Origin: Flavobacterium fluviatile
GTDB taxonomy: Bacteria > Bacteroidota > Bacteroidia > Flavobacteriales > Flavobacteriaceae
Direction: 5' to 3'
Assembly: GCF_010645065.1 (NCBI RefSeq)
Contig: NZ_JAADZW010000025.1
Span: forward strand, 1 to 50,728
Length of the DNA stretch: 50,728 nucleotides
In this document: piece by piece, positions 23,471-32,366 of the stretch
How positions within the stretch are numbered: the first letter of the stretch is position 1
How the letters are laid out: each line of letters begins with the position of its first letter
The notes under the pieces: generated by a model
What the model was told of the DNA's origin: nothing
Database searches by the model: none
What the model saw: only the letters and a program-made list of their open reading frames with translations
Translations under genes and position numbers: made by a program

Positions 23471-26400
23471 ATGAAGCAAAATAACTTTAAAAGAAATTTA
23501 TTAATCAGTTCATTGGTTTCTTTATTAATATTAATGATCAGCTCAACGGCTTCATTTCTAAGTATCAAAAGCCTACTGAACAGTAATTACTGGGTAAACC
23601 ACACTCAGGAAGTAATTTACAATTTAAACGAAGGGATATCAGTCGTTACAGATGCCCAGACGAGTATGAGAGGCTTCTTAATAACAGGAAATGAAGGATT
23701 TTTAGAACAATATAATGACGCAGAAAAAAAATCAGACAGTTTCTTTAATAAACTGGATGAATTAACAACAGATAATCCATTACAACAAAAGAACTTACAA
23801 AAAGTAAAACAGAGTACTGCTGCTTTTTATAAATACCTGCATAATCAGGTTGTTAAAAAGCGCCTGGGCAAAGGTGCTGTTTCCTTTGATCTTAATGAAG
23901 GAAAAAAAATGATGGATGAATTGCGGGCAGACTATAAACTTATAGAAAGTTCAGAGCAATCACTTTTGAAAAAACGAAATGCAGATTCGGAACGATATGG
24001 TAATTATAGCTTTATTTTAATCATAGCTGCTTTTATCATTGCATTTATCATAACAATTGTGTTCCTGCTGCGCATTTTAAAAGATTATAATGAACGCTCC
24101 TTTCTTCAGGAAGAATTAGAACGGAAAGATATTGAAACCGCGCAGAGAATTGAGGCAATAAGTACCATTGCGGCTAATATTTCCAAAGGAAATTATGACA
24201 TAAAGGTTGACGATACAAAATCTGATGCCCTGGGTAGTGTAGGAGAATCTTTAAACAGCATGGGGGCTTCCTTAAAATCTTCTTTTGATTTACTCTTACA
24301 AAAGGAATGGCTGCAGACCGGAATTGCTCAGCTAAATAATGTGATGATTGGGGATAAAGAACTGGAAAAACTATCCAGGGACGTTATTGAATTTTTGTGC
24401 CAATATACAAAAAGCAGCGCAGGCGTGATCTATGCGATCGAGGGTGATGAGTTGTATGCAATTTCAGGTTACAGCTACCTACCTAATAAAAGCAGAGAAC
24501 ATATCCAACATGGAGAGGGATTAATTGGGCAATGTGTGGCTTCAAGAAAAATTCTTGAATTAAAGACATTTTCAGAAAATGATGTTCAGATTACCTATGC
24601 TTTGGGAGAAATAAAACCCAAACACATTGTTGCTGTACCTTTAATTGATACTAAAATCGAAGGCGCTTTTGAAATAGCAAGTGTAAAAGAATTTACTGAA
24701 ATTGATTTGGAATTTCTGCAGGCTGTCTCCAACAATATTGCAATTGCCATAAAATCAACCCAGAACAGAAAACGGGTATTGGAACTTCTGGAGGAAACAC
24801 AGGCACAATCAGAAGAATTAAGGATTCAGCATAGTGAACTTGAAGCCATGAATGCCGAATTAGAAACGCAGACCGAAAAACTTCAGGCTTCAGAAGAAGA
24901 ATTAAGGGTACAGCAGGAAGAACTGGAACAGACTAATGAAGAATTATCAGAACGAAGTGTTTTACTAGAAGAGAGAAACACTGAAATTCAGAAAAAATCA
25001 GAAGCATTAGAGTTAACAACACGTTATAAATCAGAGTTTTTGGCTAATATGTCACATGAGCTAAGAACCCCTTTAAATTCAATTTTGTTATTAAGCCGAT
25101 TATTATCAGAAAACAATAACAAAAGCATGAATTCAGAAGAAATCGAGTTTGCAAAGGTGATTCAGAGTTCCGGAAACAGTTTATTGGGCCTGATTGACGA
25201 AATTCTGGATTTGTCGAAAATTGAAGCAGGCAAAATGGAACTGGAGTTTTTAGATGTTTCCACTAAAGAAATAACGGACAATCTTTCTAATTTGTTTACA
25301 CTGGTCGCTAAAGAGAAGAAAATCGATTTCAAAATTATTTCAGCCAATGCGCCGCTAGTTATTAAAACAGATAAAATGCGTCTGGAGCAAATCCTTAAAA
25401 ATTTAATTTCAAATGCTATAAAATTTACAGAAGAAGGATCAGTAAGTTTAGAAATTAAAGTAAGTGATGACGATGACAAAATTATTTGTTTTATTGTAAA
25501 AGATACAGGAATCGGGATTCCTCTGGAAAAACAGCCTTTAATATTTGAAGCTTTCCAGCAAGCTGACGGATCAACCAAAAGAAAATATGGCGGTACAGGT
25601 TTAGGGCTATCCATAAGCAGAGAACTGGCAAAATTACTCAATGGAGAGATTATCCTGCATAGTAAAGAAAATGAAGGAAGCAGTTTTACTTTATGTCTGC
25701 CAGTTGTGGGCAAAGCTTTAAAAAAAATTACGGCTTTAAAAACACCTCCTATTGAAATTGCAGAACAGGAAGAAGAACAGGAAAAAAATACTAAGAGCAA
25801 ATACATTAGTACTGTTATTCCGGATGAAATAGAAGACGACAGAAACTCAATTACCGATAATGACAGAGTAATTCTGATTGTAGAAGATGATATTAATTTT
25901 GCAAAATCACTGTTAGCTTTTAGCAGAAAAAAAGGATATAAAGCAGTCGTGGCAGTAAGAGGTGATTATGCCTTAAATTTTGCTTTAATGTACAAGCCAA
26001 TTGGAGTTTTACTGGATATTGAGCTTCCGGTAAAAAGTGGCTGGGAAATTTTAGAAGAACTTAAAAATAACTCACAAACAAAGCATGTTCCGGTGCATAT
26101 TATGTCATCGCATAAACTGAAACAGGAAAGTTTGTTAAAAGGAGCTGTTGATTTTCTTGACAAGCCTGTTGCGTTCGAAAAAATTCCGGATGTTTTTATG
26201 CGAATAGAGCATATCATTAGCAAAGAAGCCCAGAAGGTCCTGATTATTGAGGATAATCCCAAACATGCAAAGGCACTGTCTTACTTTTTAGAAACGTATA
26301 ACATCAATTCTGAAATCAAAAGCGAAGTTTCTGCAGGTTTAATTGCACTGAATAAAAGCGATGTCGATTGTGTAATTTTAGATATGGGAATTCCTGACAA

Positions 26401-27043
26401 ACAGGCTTATGAAATTCTGGATGGTGTTAAGAAAAGCCCAGGCTTAGAAAACTTGCCGGTAATTGTATTTACTGGAAAAAGCTTATCGCTTAAGGAAGAA
26501 ATAAAAATTAAGAAATATGCAGATTCAATAATTGTTAAAACAGCACATTCTTACCAGAGGATGCTTGATGAGGTATCGCTTTTCCTCCATTTGGTTGAAG
26601 AAAACAAAATTCCGGATGGTAAAAAAGAAGGCCATAAAAAACTGAATCTACTCAATAATATTTTGTTTGATAAAACGGTTTTAATAGTAGATGATGACGT
26701 TCGTAATATTTATTCGCTGACAAAAGCACTGGAAGTTTTTAAAATGAATGTAATTACAGCTTTTGATGGTAAAGAGGCTATTAAAATGCTTGAAGAAAAT
26801 CCAAATACAGATATTGTTTTGCTGGATATGATGATGCCTAATATGGATGGTTATGAAACTGCTGAAAAAATACGAAGTAATCCAAAACACCTTACTCTGC
26901 CGTTAATTGCTGTTACTGCAAAAGCAATGACAGGCGATCGGGAAAAGTGTATTAAAGCCGGAGCTTCAGATTATATTACGAAGCCTGTAGATATTGACCA
27001 GCTGTTGTCGTTATTGCGTGTTTGGCTGTATGATAAAGTTTAA
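23471..27043 (+). CDS. CHASE3-HAMP-GAF hybrid histidine kinase with three receivers
   Basis: This 1190-residue inner-membrane sensor has TM1 at about 9-31, a periplasmic CHASE3 domain (about 36-175, with TSMRGFLITG) and TM2 (about 178-201). Then follow HAMP (about 202-270), GAF (about 285-435) and a long heptad coiled coil rich in E, Q and L (about 435-515). HisKA has H529 in NMSHELRTPLN, and the HATPase covers about 640-755. Three receivers follow, with D849, D971 and D1119. The second receiver has IVKTAHS where KP is usual. CHASE3-GAF kinases with serial receivers are typical of multi-step phosphorelays. The ligand is unknown. A lone receiver, CheR and CheB follow in the operon. Confidence 0.93.
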   Translation: MKQNNFKRNLLISSLVSLLILMISSTASFLSIKSLLNSNYWVNHTQEVIYNLNEGISVVTDAQTSMRGFLITGNEGFLEQYNDAEKKSDSFFNKLDELTTDNPLQQKNLQKVKQSTAAFYKYLHNQVVKKRLGKGAVSFDLNEGKKMMDELRADYKLIESSEQSLLKKRNADSERYGNYSFILIIAAFIIAFIITIVFLLRILKDYNERSFLQEELERKDIETAQRIEAISTIAANISKGNYDIKVDDTKSDALGSVGESLNSMGASLKSSFDLLLQKEWLQTGIAQLNNVMIGDKELEKLSRDVIEFLCQYTKSSAGVIYAIEGDELYAISGYSYLPNKSREHIQHGEGLIGQCVASRKILELKTFSENDVQITYALGEIKPKHIVAVPLIDTKIEGAFEIASVKEFTEIDLEFLQAVSNNIAIAIKSTQNRKRVLELLEETQAQSEELRIQHSELEAMNAELETQTEKLQASEEELRVQQEELEQTNEELSERSVLLEERNTEIQKKSEALELTTRYKSEFLANMSHELRTPLNSILLLSRLLSENNNKSMNSEEIEFAKVIQSSGNSLLGLIDEILDLSKIEAGKMELEFLDVSTKEITDNLSNLFTLVAKEKKIDFKIISANAPLVIKTDKMRLEQILKNLISNAIKFTEEGSVSLEIKVSDDDDKIICFIVKDTGIGIPLEKQPLIFEAFQQADGSTKRKYGGTGLGLSISRELAKLLNGEIILHSKENEGSSFTLCLPVVGKALKKITALKTPPIEIAEQEEEQEKNTKSKYISTVIPDEIEDDRNSITDNDRVILIVEDDINFAKSLLAFSRKKGYKAVVAVRGDYALNFALMYKPIGVLLDIELPVKSGWEILEELKNNSQTKHVPVHIMSSHKLKQESLLKGAVDFLDKPVAFEKIPDVFMRIEHIISKEAQKVLIIEDNPKHAKALSYFLETYNINSEIKSEVSAGLIALNKSDVDCVILDMGIPDKQAYEILDGVKKSPGLENLPVIVFTGKSLSLKEEIKIKKYADSIIVKTAHSYQRMLDEVSLFLHLVEENKIPDGKKEGHKKLNLLNNILFDKTVLIVDDDVRNIYSLTKALEVFKMNVITAFDGKEAIKMLEENPNTDIVLLDMMMPNMDGYETAEKIRSNPKHLTLPLIAVTAKAMTGDREKCIKAGASDYITKPVDIDQLLSLLRVWLYDKV

Positions 27044-27058
27044 TAAAAAGTAGTAAAA

Positions 27059-27424
27059 ATGAATAAAAAACGACTTTTAATTATTGATGATGATTCCAGA
27101 AATATTTTTGCTTTGGAAAATACGCTGCGTGCTAGATCATTTGATTGCTTATCATGTTTGAGCGCAGAGGAAGCTTTGAAAATATTAAAATCTGATGAAA
27201 AAATTGATGCAGTTTTAATAGATATGATGATGCCTGAAATGGATGGCTATGACGCCATTCCTTTAATAAAACAAATCCCCTCGCATGAATCTACTTTTGT
27301 TATAGCAGTAACAGCTCAGGCGATGACGGGTGATAAAGAAAAATGTTTGGAGGCCGGTGCAGATGACTACATCTCTAAGCCGGTTGATGTTGATAAATTG
27401 CTTATTATGTTGAGCAAAATCTGA
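27059..27424 (+). CDS. Single-domain response regulator
   Basis: This 121-residue lone receiver has IDDDSRNIFAL, phospho-acceptor D55 in IDMMMPEMDGY, TAQAMTGDKEKC and the SKPV lysine. It is clearly paralogous to the third receiver of the upstream kinase (DMMMPNMDGY, TAKAMTGDREKC), suggesting duplication of that domain. It probably acts as a free phospho-carrier of the relay, linking the kinases to CheR/CheB or elsewhere. The gene is 15 bases after the kinase and seven before cheR. Confidence 0.93.
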   Translation: MNKKRLLIIDDDSRNIFALENTLRARSFDCLSCLSAEEALKILKSDEKIDAVLIDMMMPEMDGYDAIPLIKQIPSHESTFVIAVTAQAMTGDKEKCLEAGADDYISKPVDVDKLLIMLSKI

Positions 27425-27431
27425 ATTTAAT

Positions 27432-28241
27432 ATGATAGAAGATATCGAACTGGAAACCCTTATTAATGAAGTGTATGAATATTATGGTTTTGATTTTGGT
27501 AGTTATTCAAGAGCATCCTTAAAAAGACGTGTCAACAGGATATATCAATTAGATGGATTTACTCATTTTGAAGATTTTTTGTCTAAAGTGAGATACGATC
27601 CGGAATATTATAAACATATGGTTGATGAAATTACGGTTAATGTTACAGAAATGTTTCGTGATCCGGCTTTTTATACTGTAATACGAAATCAAATTCTTCC
27701 GTTATTAGGTACAAAACCTTTTATTCGTTTATGGCATGCTGGCTGTTCGACAGGAGAAGAGGTATATTCTATGGCTATTCTGCTCAAAGAAGCAGGATTA
27801 CTTCATAAATCCCTTATTTATGCTACGGATATAAATGCAAAGGTTCTGGATTCAGCAAAAAAAGGAATTTTTCCTCTGAGAATGATGAAGGAGTATTCTG
27901 AAAATTACAGGGATTCTGGTGGAAAAGAAGATTTTTCAAGTTATTATACCGCTAATTATGGTATTGCAAAATTTAACGATGATCTGGCTCAGAAAATGGT
28001 TTTTTCCCAGCACAACTTGGTCTCAGATACTTCGTTTAATGAATTTGATATGATTTTTTGCCGCAATGTACTGATCTATTTTGATAATGAATTACAAAAA
28101 AGGGTCATTAATTTATTTGATGATAGTCTTGCTGTTTTAGGATTTTTGGCTTTAGGAACAAAAGAAACCATAAAATACTCAATAGCTCCGGGAAAATACA
28201 AACAATTAGAGAGAGAAAAAATATGGAGAAAGATCAGATAG
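27432..28241 (+). CDS. cheR: CheR-type protein-glutamate O-methyltransferase
   Basis: This 269-residue S-adenosylmethionine-dependent methyltransferase has an N-terminal helical domain (YYGFDFGSYSRASLKRRV) and TVNVTEMFRDP. It has the cofactor site WHAGCSTGEEVYS and YATDINAKVL, and the catalytic-domain signature IFCRNVLIYFD. CheR classically methylates glutamates of chemoreceptors. No chemoreceptor, CheA or CheW is encoded nearby, so the target is probably a kinase of this operon. The beta-subdomain used to dock on receptor pentapeptides is not evident. It overlaps cheB by 19 bases. Confidence 0.92.
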   Translation: MIEDIELETLINEVYEYYGFDFGSYSRASLKRRVNRIYQLDGFTHFEDFLSKVRYDPEYYKHMVDEITVNVTEMFRDPAFYTVIRNQILPLLGTKPFIRLWHAGCSTGEEVYSMAILLKEAGLLHKSLIYATDINAKVLDSAKKGIFPLRMMKEYSENYRDSGGKEDFSSYYTANYGIAKFNDDLAQKMVFSQHNLVSDTSFNEFDMIFCRNVLIYFDNELQKRVINLFDDSLAVLGFLALGTKETIKYSIAPGKYKQLEREKIWRKIR

Positions 28242-28807
28242 ATCCAGATTTTAGCGTTGTAATTATAGGAGGTTCTGCAGGAAGTCTTAATGCACTAATG
28301 CAGATTTTACCACACCTGTCCGAAATTAAATCTTTTGCGATCGTAATTGTGGTGCATCGAAAAAGCACTGATGAACAGACTTTAGAAGAACTTATAGCTT
28401 TAAAAACCATCATAAATGTAAAACCGGTAGAGGATAAAGTTCCTTTTTTACCCGGATTTATTTATATCGCTCCTTCAAATTATCATTTATTATTCGAAAA
28501 AAACAGAACTTTATCACTTGATACTTCTGAAAAAATAAATTATAGCAGACCCAGTATTGATGTGTCTTTTGAATCGGCAGCAGAGGTTTACAAAAGCAAT
28601 CTGACCGGAATTTTGCTGTCAGGATCAAACGCTGACGGTACATTGGGTTTGAAAGCAATTCAAAAAGAAGGAGGAACTGTGATTATTCAGGATCCAAAAT
28701 CTGCCGAAATGCCTTATATGCCCAACAATGCGATTCAAAATACAGTACCCGATTATATTTTAAACATCAAGGAAATACTTCAGTTTATTCTTTCGATTGA
28801 TAATTAA
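28223..28807 (+). CDS. cheB: CheB-type protein-glutamate methylesterase (no receiver)
   Basis: This 194-residue protein corresponds to the catalytic domain of CheB alone. The triad is visible as S18 in GGSAGS, H45 in VVHRK and D138 in SGSNADG. YIAPSNYH and MPYMPNNAI are further family markers. The usual N-terminal receiver is absent, so control would have to come from a separate protein such as the lone receiver encoded upstream. It probably removes methyl groups added by the coupled CheR. It is the last gene of the operon. Confidence 0.92.
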   Translation: MEKDQIDPDFSVVIIGGSAGSLNALMQILPHLSEIKSFAIVIVVHRKSTDEQTLEELIALKTIINVKPVEDKVPFLPGFIYIAPSNYHLLFEKNRTLSLDTSEKINYSRPSIDVSFESAAEVYKSNLTGILLSGSNADGTLGLKAIQKEGGTVIIQDPKSAEMPYMPNNAIQNTVPDYILNIKEILQFILSIDN

Positions 28808-28851
28808 GTTTAAAACATCGGAAATTTGCCGAGAGAACTAATATCCATCAT

Positions 28852-29355
28852 TTAATCTCTTATCCATTTTAACATTTTAGGAAAAGGTTGTCTGCCTTCT
28901 TTTGCGGCATTTACTTTCCCTAAGGCAAGTCCGATCCATTCCAGAAAAGGCAGTCCGATATAATTTTCACTGATAAAATTTGAAATGAGCCATTCCGACT
29001 CGTTTTTGTAACCATTAGGGTGAAAGACAAATTCAACAGGTAGTTCTAAATGTTTTGCAGCTGCAAAAGACCAGAGAATAGCTCCCATTTCTTCGCCCTC
29101 GGATGGCCAGTCAGGAGCCATTTCATCTGTGCCGGCAATTTTTCTTTCGGCTGAAGTTGTTACGGCCAGATGTCCGGCTTCATGAAGGATATCACCGGGG
29201 TACATTAATCTTTCATAATCAATATAAAGACAATTTGGCCCCAGACTTAATCCGGGCAAAAAAGAAGTTTCAAGCTCTTTTTCAACTACATCTATCCCGA
29301 TTTCGCTCAAAAATGAAAGGATTTTTTCTAATTCGGCATACTGTTTTTCGTTCAT
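28852..29355 (-). CDS. Hypothetical HEXXH protein (zincin-like)
   Basis: This 167-residue soluble protein has HEAGH at residues 58-62 (DILHEAGHLAV), a zinc-metallopeptidase-type motif, then DEMAPDWPSEGEEMGAILWS with acidic residues that could give a third ligand. There is no signal peptide. The family is unnamed to me. It starts three bases before the stop of the Dph6-like gene, so the two form a tight operon. Peptidase activity is an inference from the motif only. Confidence 0.6.
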   Translation of the reverse strand: MNEKQYAELEKILSFLSEIGIDVVEKELETSFLPGLSLGPNCLYIDYERLMYPGDILHEAGHLAVTTSAERKIAGTDEMAPDWPSEGEEMGAILWSFAAAKHLELPVEFVFHPNGYKNESEWLISNFISENYIGLPFLEWIGLALGKVNAAKEGRQPFPKMLKWIRD

Positions 29356-29357
29356 AA

Positions 29358-30125
29358 TTATTTCAGAATTAAATCAGTATACCAGAATCCGTAATCAAAA
29401 GCCTCTGTGTCATTTGTATCGCAGGCAGTATTGCCGGATTCTGTTTTTGGTTTTTCATATTTCCGATATACGGTTTCGCCAATTTCGAAATTGACAGCTT
29501 CTGAGAAAATAGGTCCATCAAAAGTAAAAGTATGAAATTCGCCATTTTCGCCACAAACATCTACATTTTCCGGTAAATCATTAATAAAATCCTGATCGAT
29601 AATCCTGCCTGCAAAACTTTTGTCCAGATAGCGTTCGTTTACACAAACCACAATAGTTTTAAACCCTAAACCGATGAATTCCTGAATCAAATCAGAAGTA
29701 GGGATTTTCCAGATTGGAAAAAAGCCTTCAAAACCAATTTGGGCTAATTTGTCTTCACGGTATTTTCGTAAATCTTCCAGAAAAATATCTCCAAAAACAG
29801 AATGTGTAATACCTTTTTTTTTGAATCCGGATAAAGTTTCGTTCATGACATTTTCATACACTTCCATGGTTGGCATTTCCGGAATCTGCATTATTTTTAA
29901 AGGCAAACCAAGGCTTTTAGCCTGCTCTTTTAGTAATTCTACACGCACACCGTGCATAGAAATTCGCTGATATTGCTGATTGACGCTCGTGAGCAAACAT
30001 TCGATTTTATATCCGGGATTCTGAAGAATTTTATACAAGGCCAGAGCAGAATCCTTTCCGCTGCTCCAGTTAAACAAGGCTTTTTTAGGTGTTGACACGT
30101 TCTCAAAATTTTCTAACGTAAACAT
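29358..30125 (-). CDS. Dph6-like ATP-binding protein (diphthine-ammonia ligase family)
   Basis: This 255-residue N-type ATP pyrophosphatase (PP-loop) has SSGKDSALALY near residue 21, MHGVRVELL, SVFGDIFLEDLRKYRE and the family-typical CGENGEFHTFTFDGP. In eukaryotes and archaea this fold amidates diphthine on elongation factor 2. Bacteria lack that modification, so the bacterial homologue must amidate or adenylate something else. It is paired with a small HEXXH protein gene two bases downstream and is divergent to the M1 peptidase. Confidence 0.85.
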   Translation of the reverse strand: MFTLENFENVSTPKKALFNWSSGKDSALALYKILQNPGYKIECLLTSVNQQYQRISMHGVRVELLKEQAKSLGLPLKIMQIPEMPTMEVYENVMNETLSGFKKKGITHSVFGDIFLEDLRKYREDKLAQIGFEGFFPIWKIPTSDLIQEFIGLGFKTIVVCVNERYLDKSFAGRIIDQDFINDLPENVDVCGENGEFHTFTFDGPIFSEAVNFEIGETVYRKYEKPKTESGNTACDTNDTEAFDYGFWYTDLILK

Positions 30126-30159
30126 ACAAATTTCATTCGATTTGTTGATGAAACCTTTG

Positions 30160-30167
30160 TAACTTTG
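30160..30167 (+). promoter_or_regulatory. -7 promoter element of the M1 peptidase gene
   Basis: TAACTTTG matches TAnnTTTG, with TTG motifs 12 to 15 bases before it. It lies 25 bases before the ATG at 30192 and overlaps an in-frame TTG at 30165, which rules out that upstream start. Confidence 0.55.
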
Positions 30168-30191
30168 GATCCTGCCTTCAAATTTGTTTCA

Positions 30192-32252
30192 ATGAAATAC
30201 ATTCTATTATTTTTCACCACCTTCGTTTTTGCACAACAAACCCAATTTGTCGATTTTAAATCGGTTTCAGGGCAATTAAAACTCAATCCTAATGAAAAAT
30301 CGGTTTCAGGTTCCGTTGAATTTCAGTTTGAGGTTTTAAAGTCACTTGATACCATTAAAATTGATGCCAAAAACATGGAATTTTCAAAAGTAGAAATCAA
30401 TCAGAAAGAAGTTTTTTTTATCAATACAGGCAAACAATTGCAAATCGCAGGTCATTTTCAGGAAGGAGAAAATCAATTAACTTTTCAGTACACCGTAAAA
30501 CCAAAACAGGCTTTGTATTTTGTAAATGTTGAAAATGCTGAGGTACAAATCTGGACACAAGGGCAGGGAAGATACACGAGTAATTGGTTTCCGAGTTTTG
30601 ATGATGTGAATGAAAAATTGATTTTTAACATTGGAATTACGTATGATAAAAATTATGAGGTTGTTTCTAACGGAATTTTGAAGAAAAAAATAGAAGAAAA
30701 CAATCAGTTTCACTGGCAATACCAAATGGAAAAACCAATGAGCTCTTATTTATTGATGCTTGCGATTGGGAAATTTGATAAAAAAGAGTTCAAATCAAAA
30801 TCTAAAATTCCGCTTGAATATTATTTGGAACCTAAAGATACAGATCGTTTTGAACCTACATATCGTTATTCAAAACGTATTTTTGACTTTTTAGAGAAAG
30901 AAATAGGCGTGAAATATCCCTGGAAAATCAACAGACAGATTCCAGTTCGGGACTTTTTGTATGCGGGAATGGAAAATACGACCACAACGCTTTTTGCTAC
31001 CCGTTATATCGTGGATTCTATTGGTTTTAAAGATCGAAATTATACCAATGTTGATGCACACGAACTGGCACATCACTGGTTTGGGGATTTAATTACCGCC
31101 GAAAGCAGTACGCATCACTGGCTTCAGGAGGGTTTTGCAACCTATTATGCTCTATTGGCCGAAAAAGAAATTTATGGCGATGATTATTTTTATTCCAAAT
31201 TATACGATACAGCACAACAACTCAAATTTGCTTCCAGAACAGATTCAATTCCGGTTTTAAACGCCAAAGCCAGTTCACTGACTTTTTACGAAAAAGGAGC
31301 CTGGGCGTTATTTGTTTTGCATGAATCAATTGGGGATAAAGCTTTTAAAAAGGCTATAAAAAGCTATTTAATGAAGTATGCTTATCAAACAGTCAATACA
31401 CAGGATTTCTTTAACGAAATTAAAAAAGTATCCGATTTTGATTTGGATAAATTTCAGAAAACATGGCTGGAAACTACAGCTTTTGATACGCAAACTGCCA
31501 ACGCCTTGCTGAGTAAAAATAAAGCAATTCAGGAACGTTTAGAAATTGATAAACTGAAAAAAATACCTTTGGCTGAAAAGGAGGGTAATTTTTTAAAAGT
31601 CTTAAAATCTGATACTTATGAGGCTGTAAAAGTATCCGTTATAAATCAAATTGAAAATGAAAAATTTGAAGCTAAAAAAGCACTTTTAACGACCGCTTTG
31701 CAAACTAATAATATAAAAGTTCGACAGGCTGTAGCCGAAAATTTATCGAAAATCCCTGAAGATTTTAGAACAGAATATGAAACTTTATTAGAGGAAAAGT
31801 CTTACCAGACACGGGAAATTGCGCTTTATTTTTTATGGAAAGATTTTCCTGAACTAAGGACATCATATCTTGATAAAACTAAAAGCTGGATTGGTTTCAA
31901 CGATTACAATCTTCGTACGTTATGGCTTTCGTTAGCGTTGTCTACAGTAAACTACAGCAATGATCCTGAAGTTTTAATTTCAGAATTAATTGCTTTTTCT
32001 TCAACAAAATATGAAGCGACGACCAGACAAAATGCTTTAGAAAAATTAATTGCTTTTAAAATTATTAACGATCAGGTACTGCGTAATTTAGTCAATGCTA
32101 CAACACATCACATGTGGCAGTTTTCCAAATTTGGAAGAGAAACTATCAGATTGTTATTAAAAAATTCTGAAATGCGTACTTCGTTTGAAAGAATTTTGCC
32201 TAATTTGACCCCCGATGAACAATTTCAGTTGAATCGTTTGTTGAAAGAATAG
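30192..32252 (+). CDS. M1 family metallopeptidase (aminopeptidase N-like)
   Basis: This 686-residue protein starts at an ATG giving a signal peptide MKYILLFFTTFVFAQQ, so it is exported. The M1 features are the exopeptidase motif AGMEN (GAMEN-like) and HELAHHW with H290, H294 and E313 as zinc ligands (HEXXH-18-E, LQEGFA). The N-terminal beta-domain runs over about 20-200, and the C-terminal part is made of helical, HEAT-like repeats. It removes N-terminal residues from peptides in the periplasm or outside the cell. Confidence 0.92.
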   Translation: MKYILLFFTTFVFAQQTQFVDFKSVSGQLKLNPNEKSVSGSVEFQFEVLKSLDTIKIDAKNMEFSKVEINQKEVFFINTGKQLQIAGHFQEGENQLTFQYTVKPKQALYFVNVENAEVQIWTQGQGRYTSNWFPSFDDVNEKLIFNIGITYDKNYEVVSNGILKKKIEENNQFHWQYQMEKPMSSYLLMLAIGKFDKKEFKSKSKIPLEYYLEPKDTDRFEPTYRYSKRIFDFLEKEIGVKYPWKINRQIPVRDFLYAGMENTTTTLFATRYIVDSIGFKDRNYTNVDAHELAHHWFGDLITAESSTHHWLQEGFATYYALLAEKEIYGDDYFYSKLYDTAQQLKFASRTDSIPVLNAKASSLTFYEKGAWALFVLHESIGDKAFKKAIKSYLMKYAYQTVNTQDFFNEIKKVSDFDLDKFQKTWLETTAFDTQTANALLSKNKAIQERLEIDKLKKIPLAEKEGNFLKVLKSDTYEAVKVSVINQIENEKFEAKKALLTTALQTNNIKVRQAVAENLSKIPEDFRTEYETLLEEKSYQTREIALYFLWKDFPELRTSYLDKTKSWIGFNDYNLRTLWLSLALSTVNYSNDPEVLISELIAFSSTKYEATTRQNALEKLIAFKIINDQVLRNLVNATTHHMWQFSKFGRETIRLLLKNSEMRTSFERILPNLTPDEQFQLNRLLKE

Positions 32253-32366
32253 AAAATAGATGTAAGAACCAAGAGTCGGGAAAGTGATAATTTAGAATTT
32301 ATAAAATCTTTCTTCTTAAGTCTTTTTTCTTTCATCTAAACCAAAAACAAAACCTACAATTAATTT

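Noticed and set aside
22242..28807. Chemotaxis operon
   Set aside because: CheB and CheR occur, but no receptor, CheA, CheW or motility gene does, and the kinases are of the CHASE3/GAF hybrid type.
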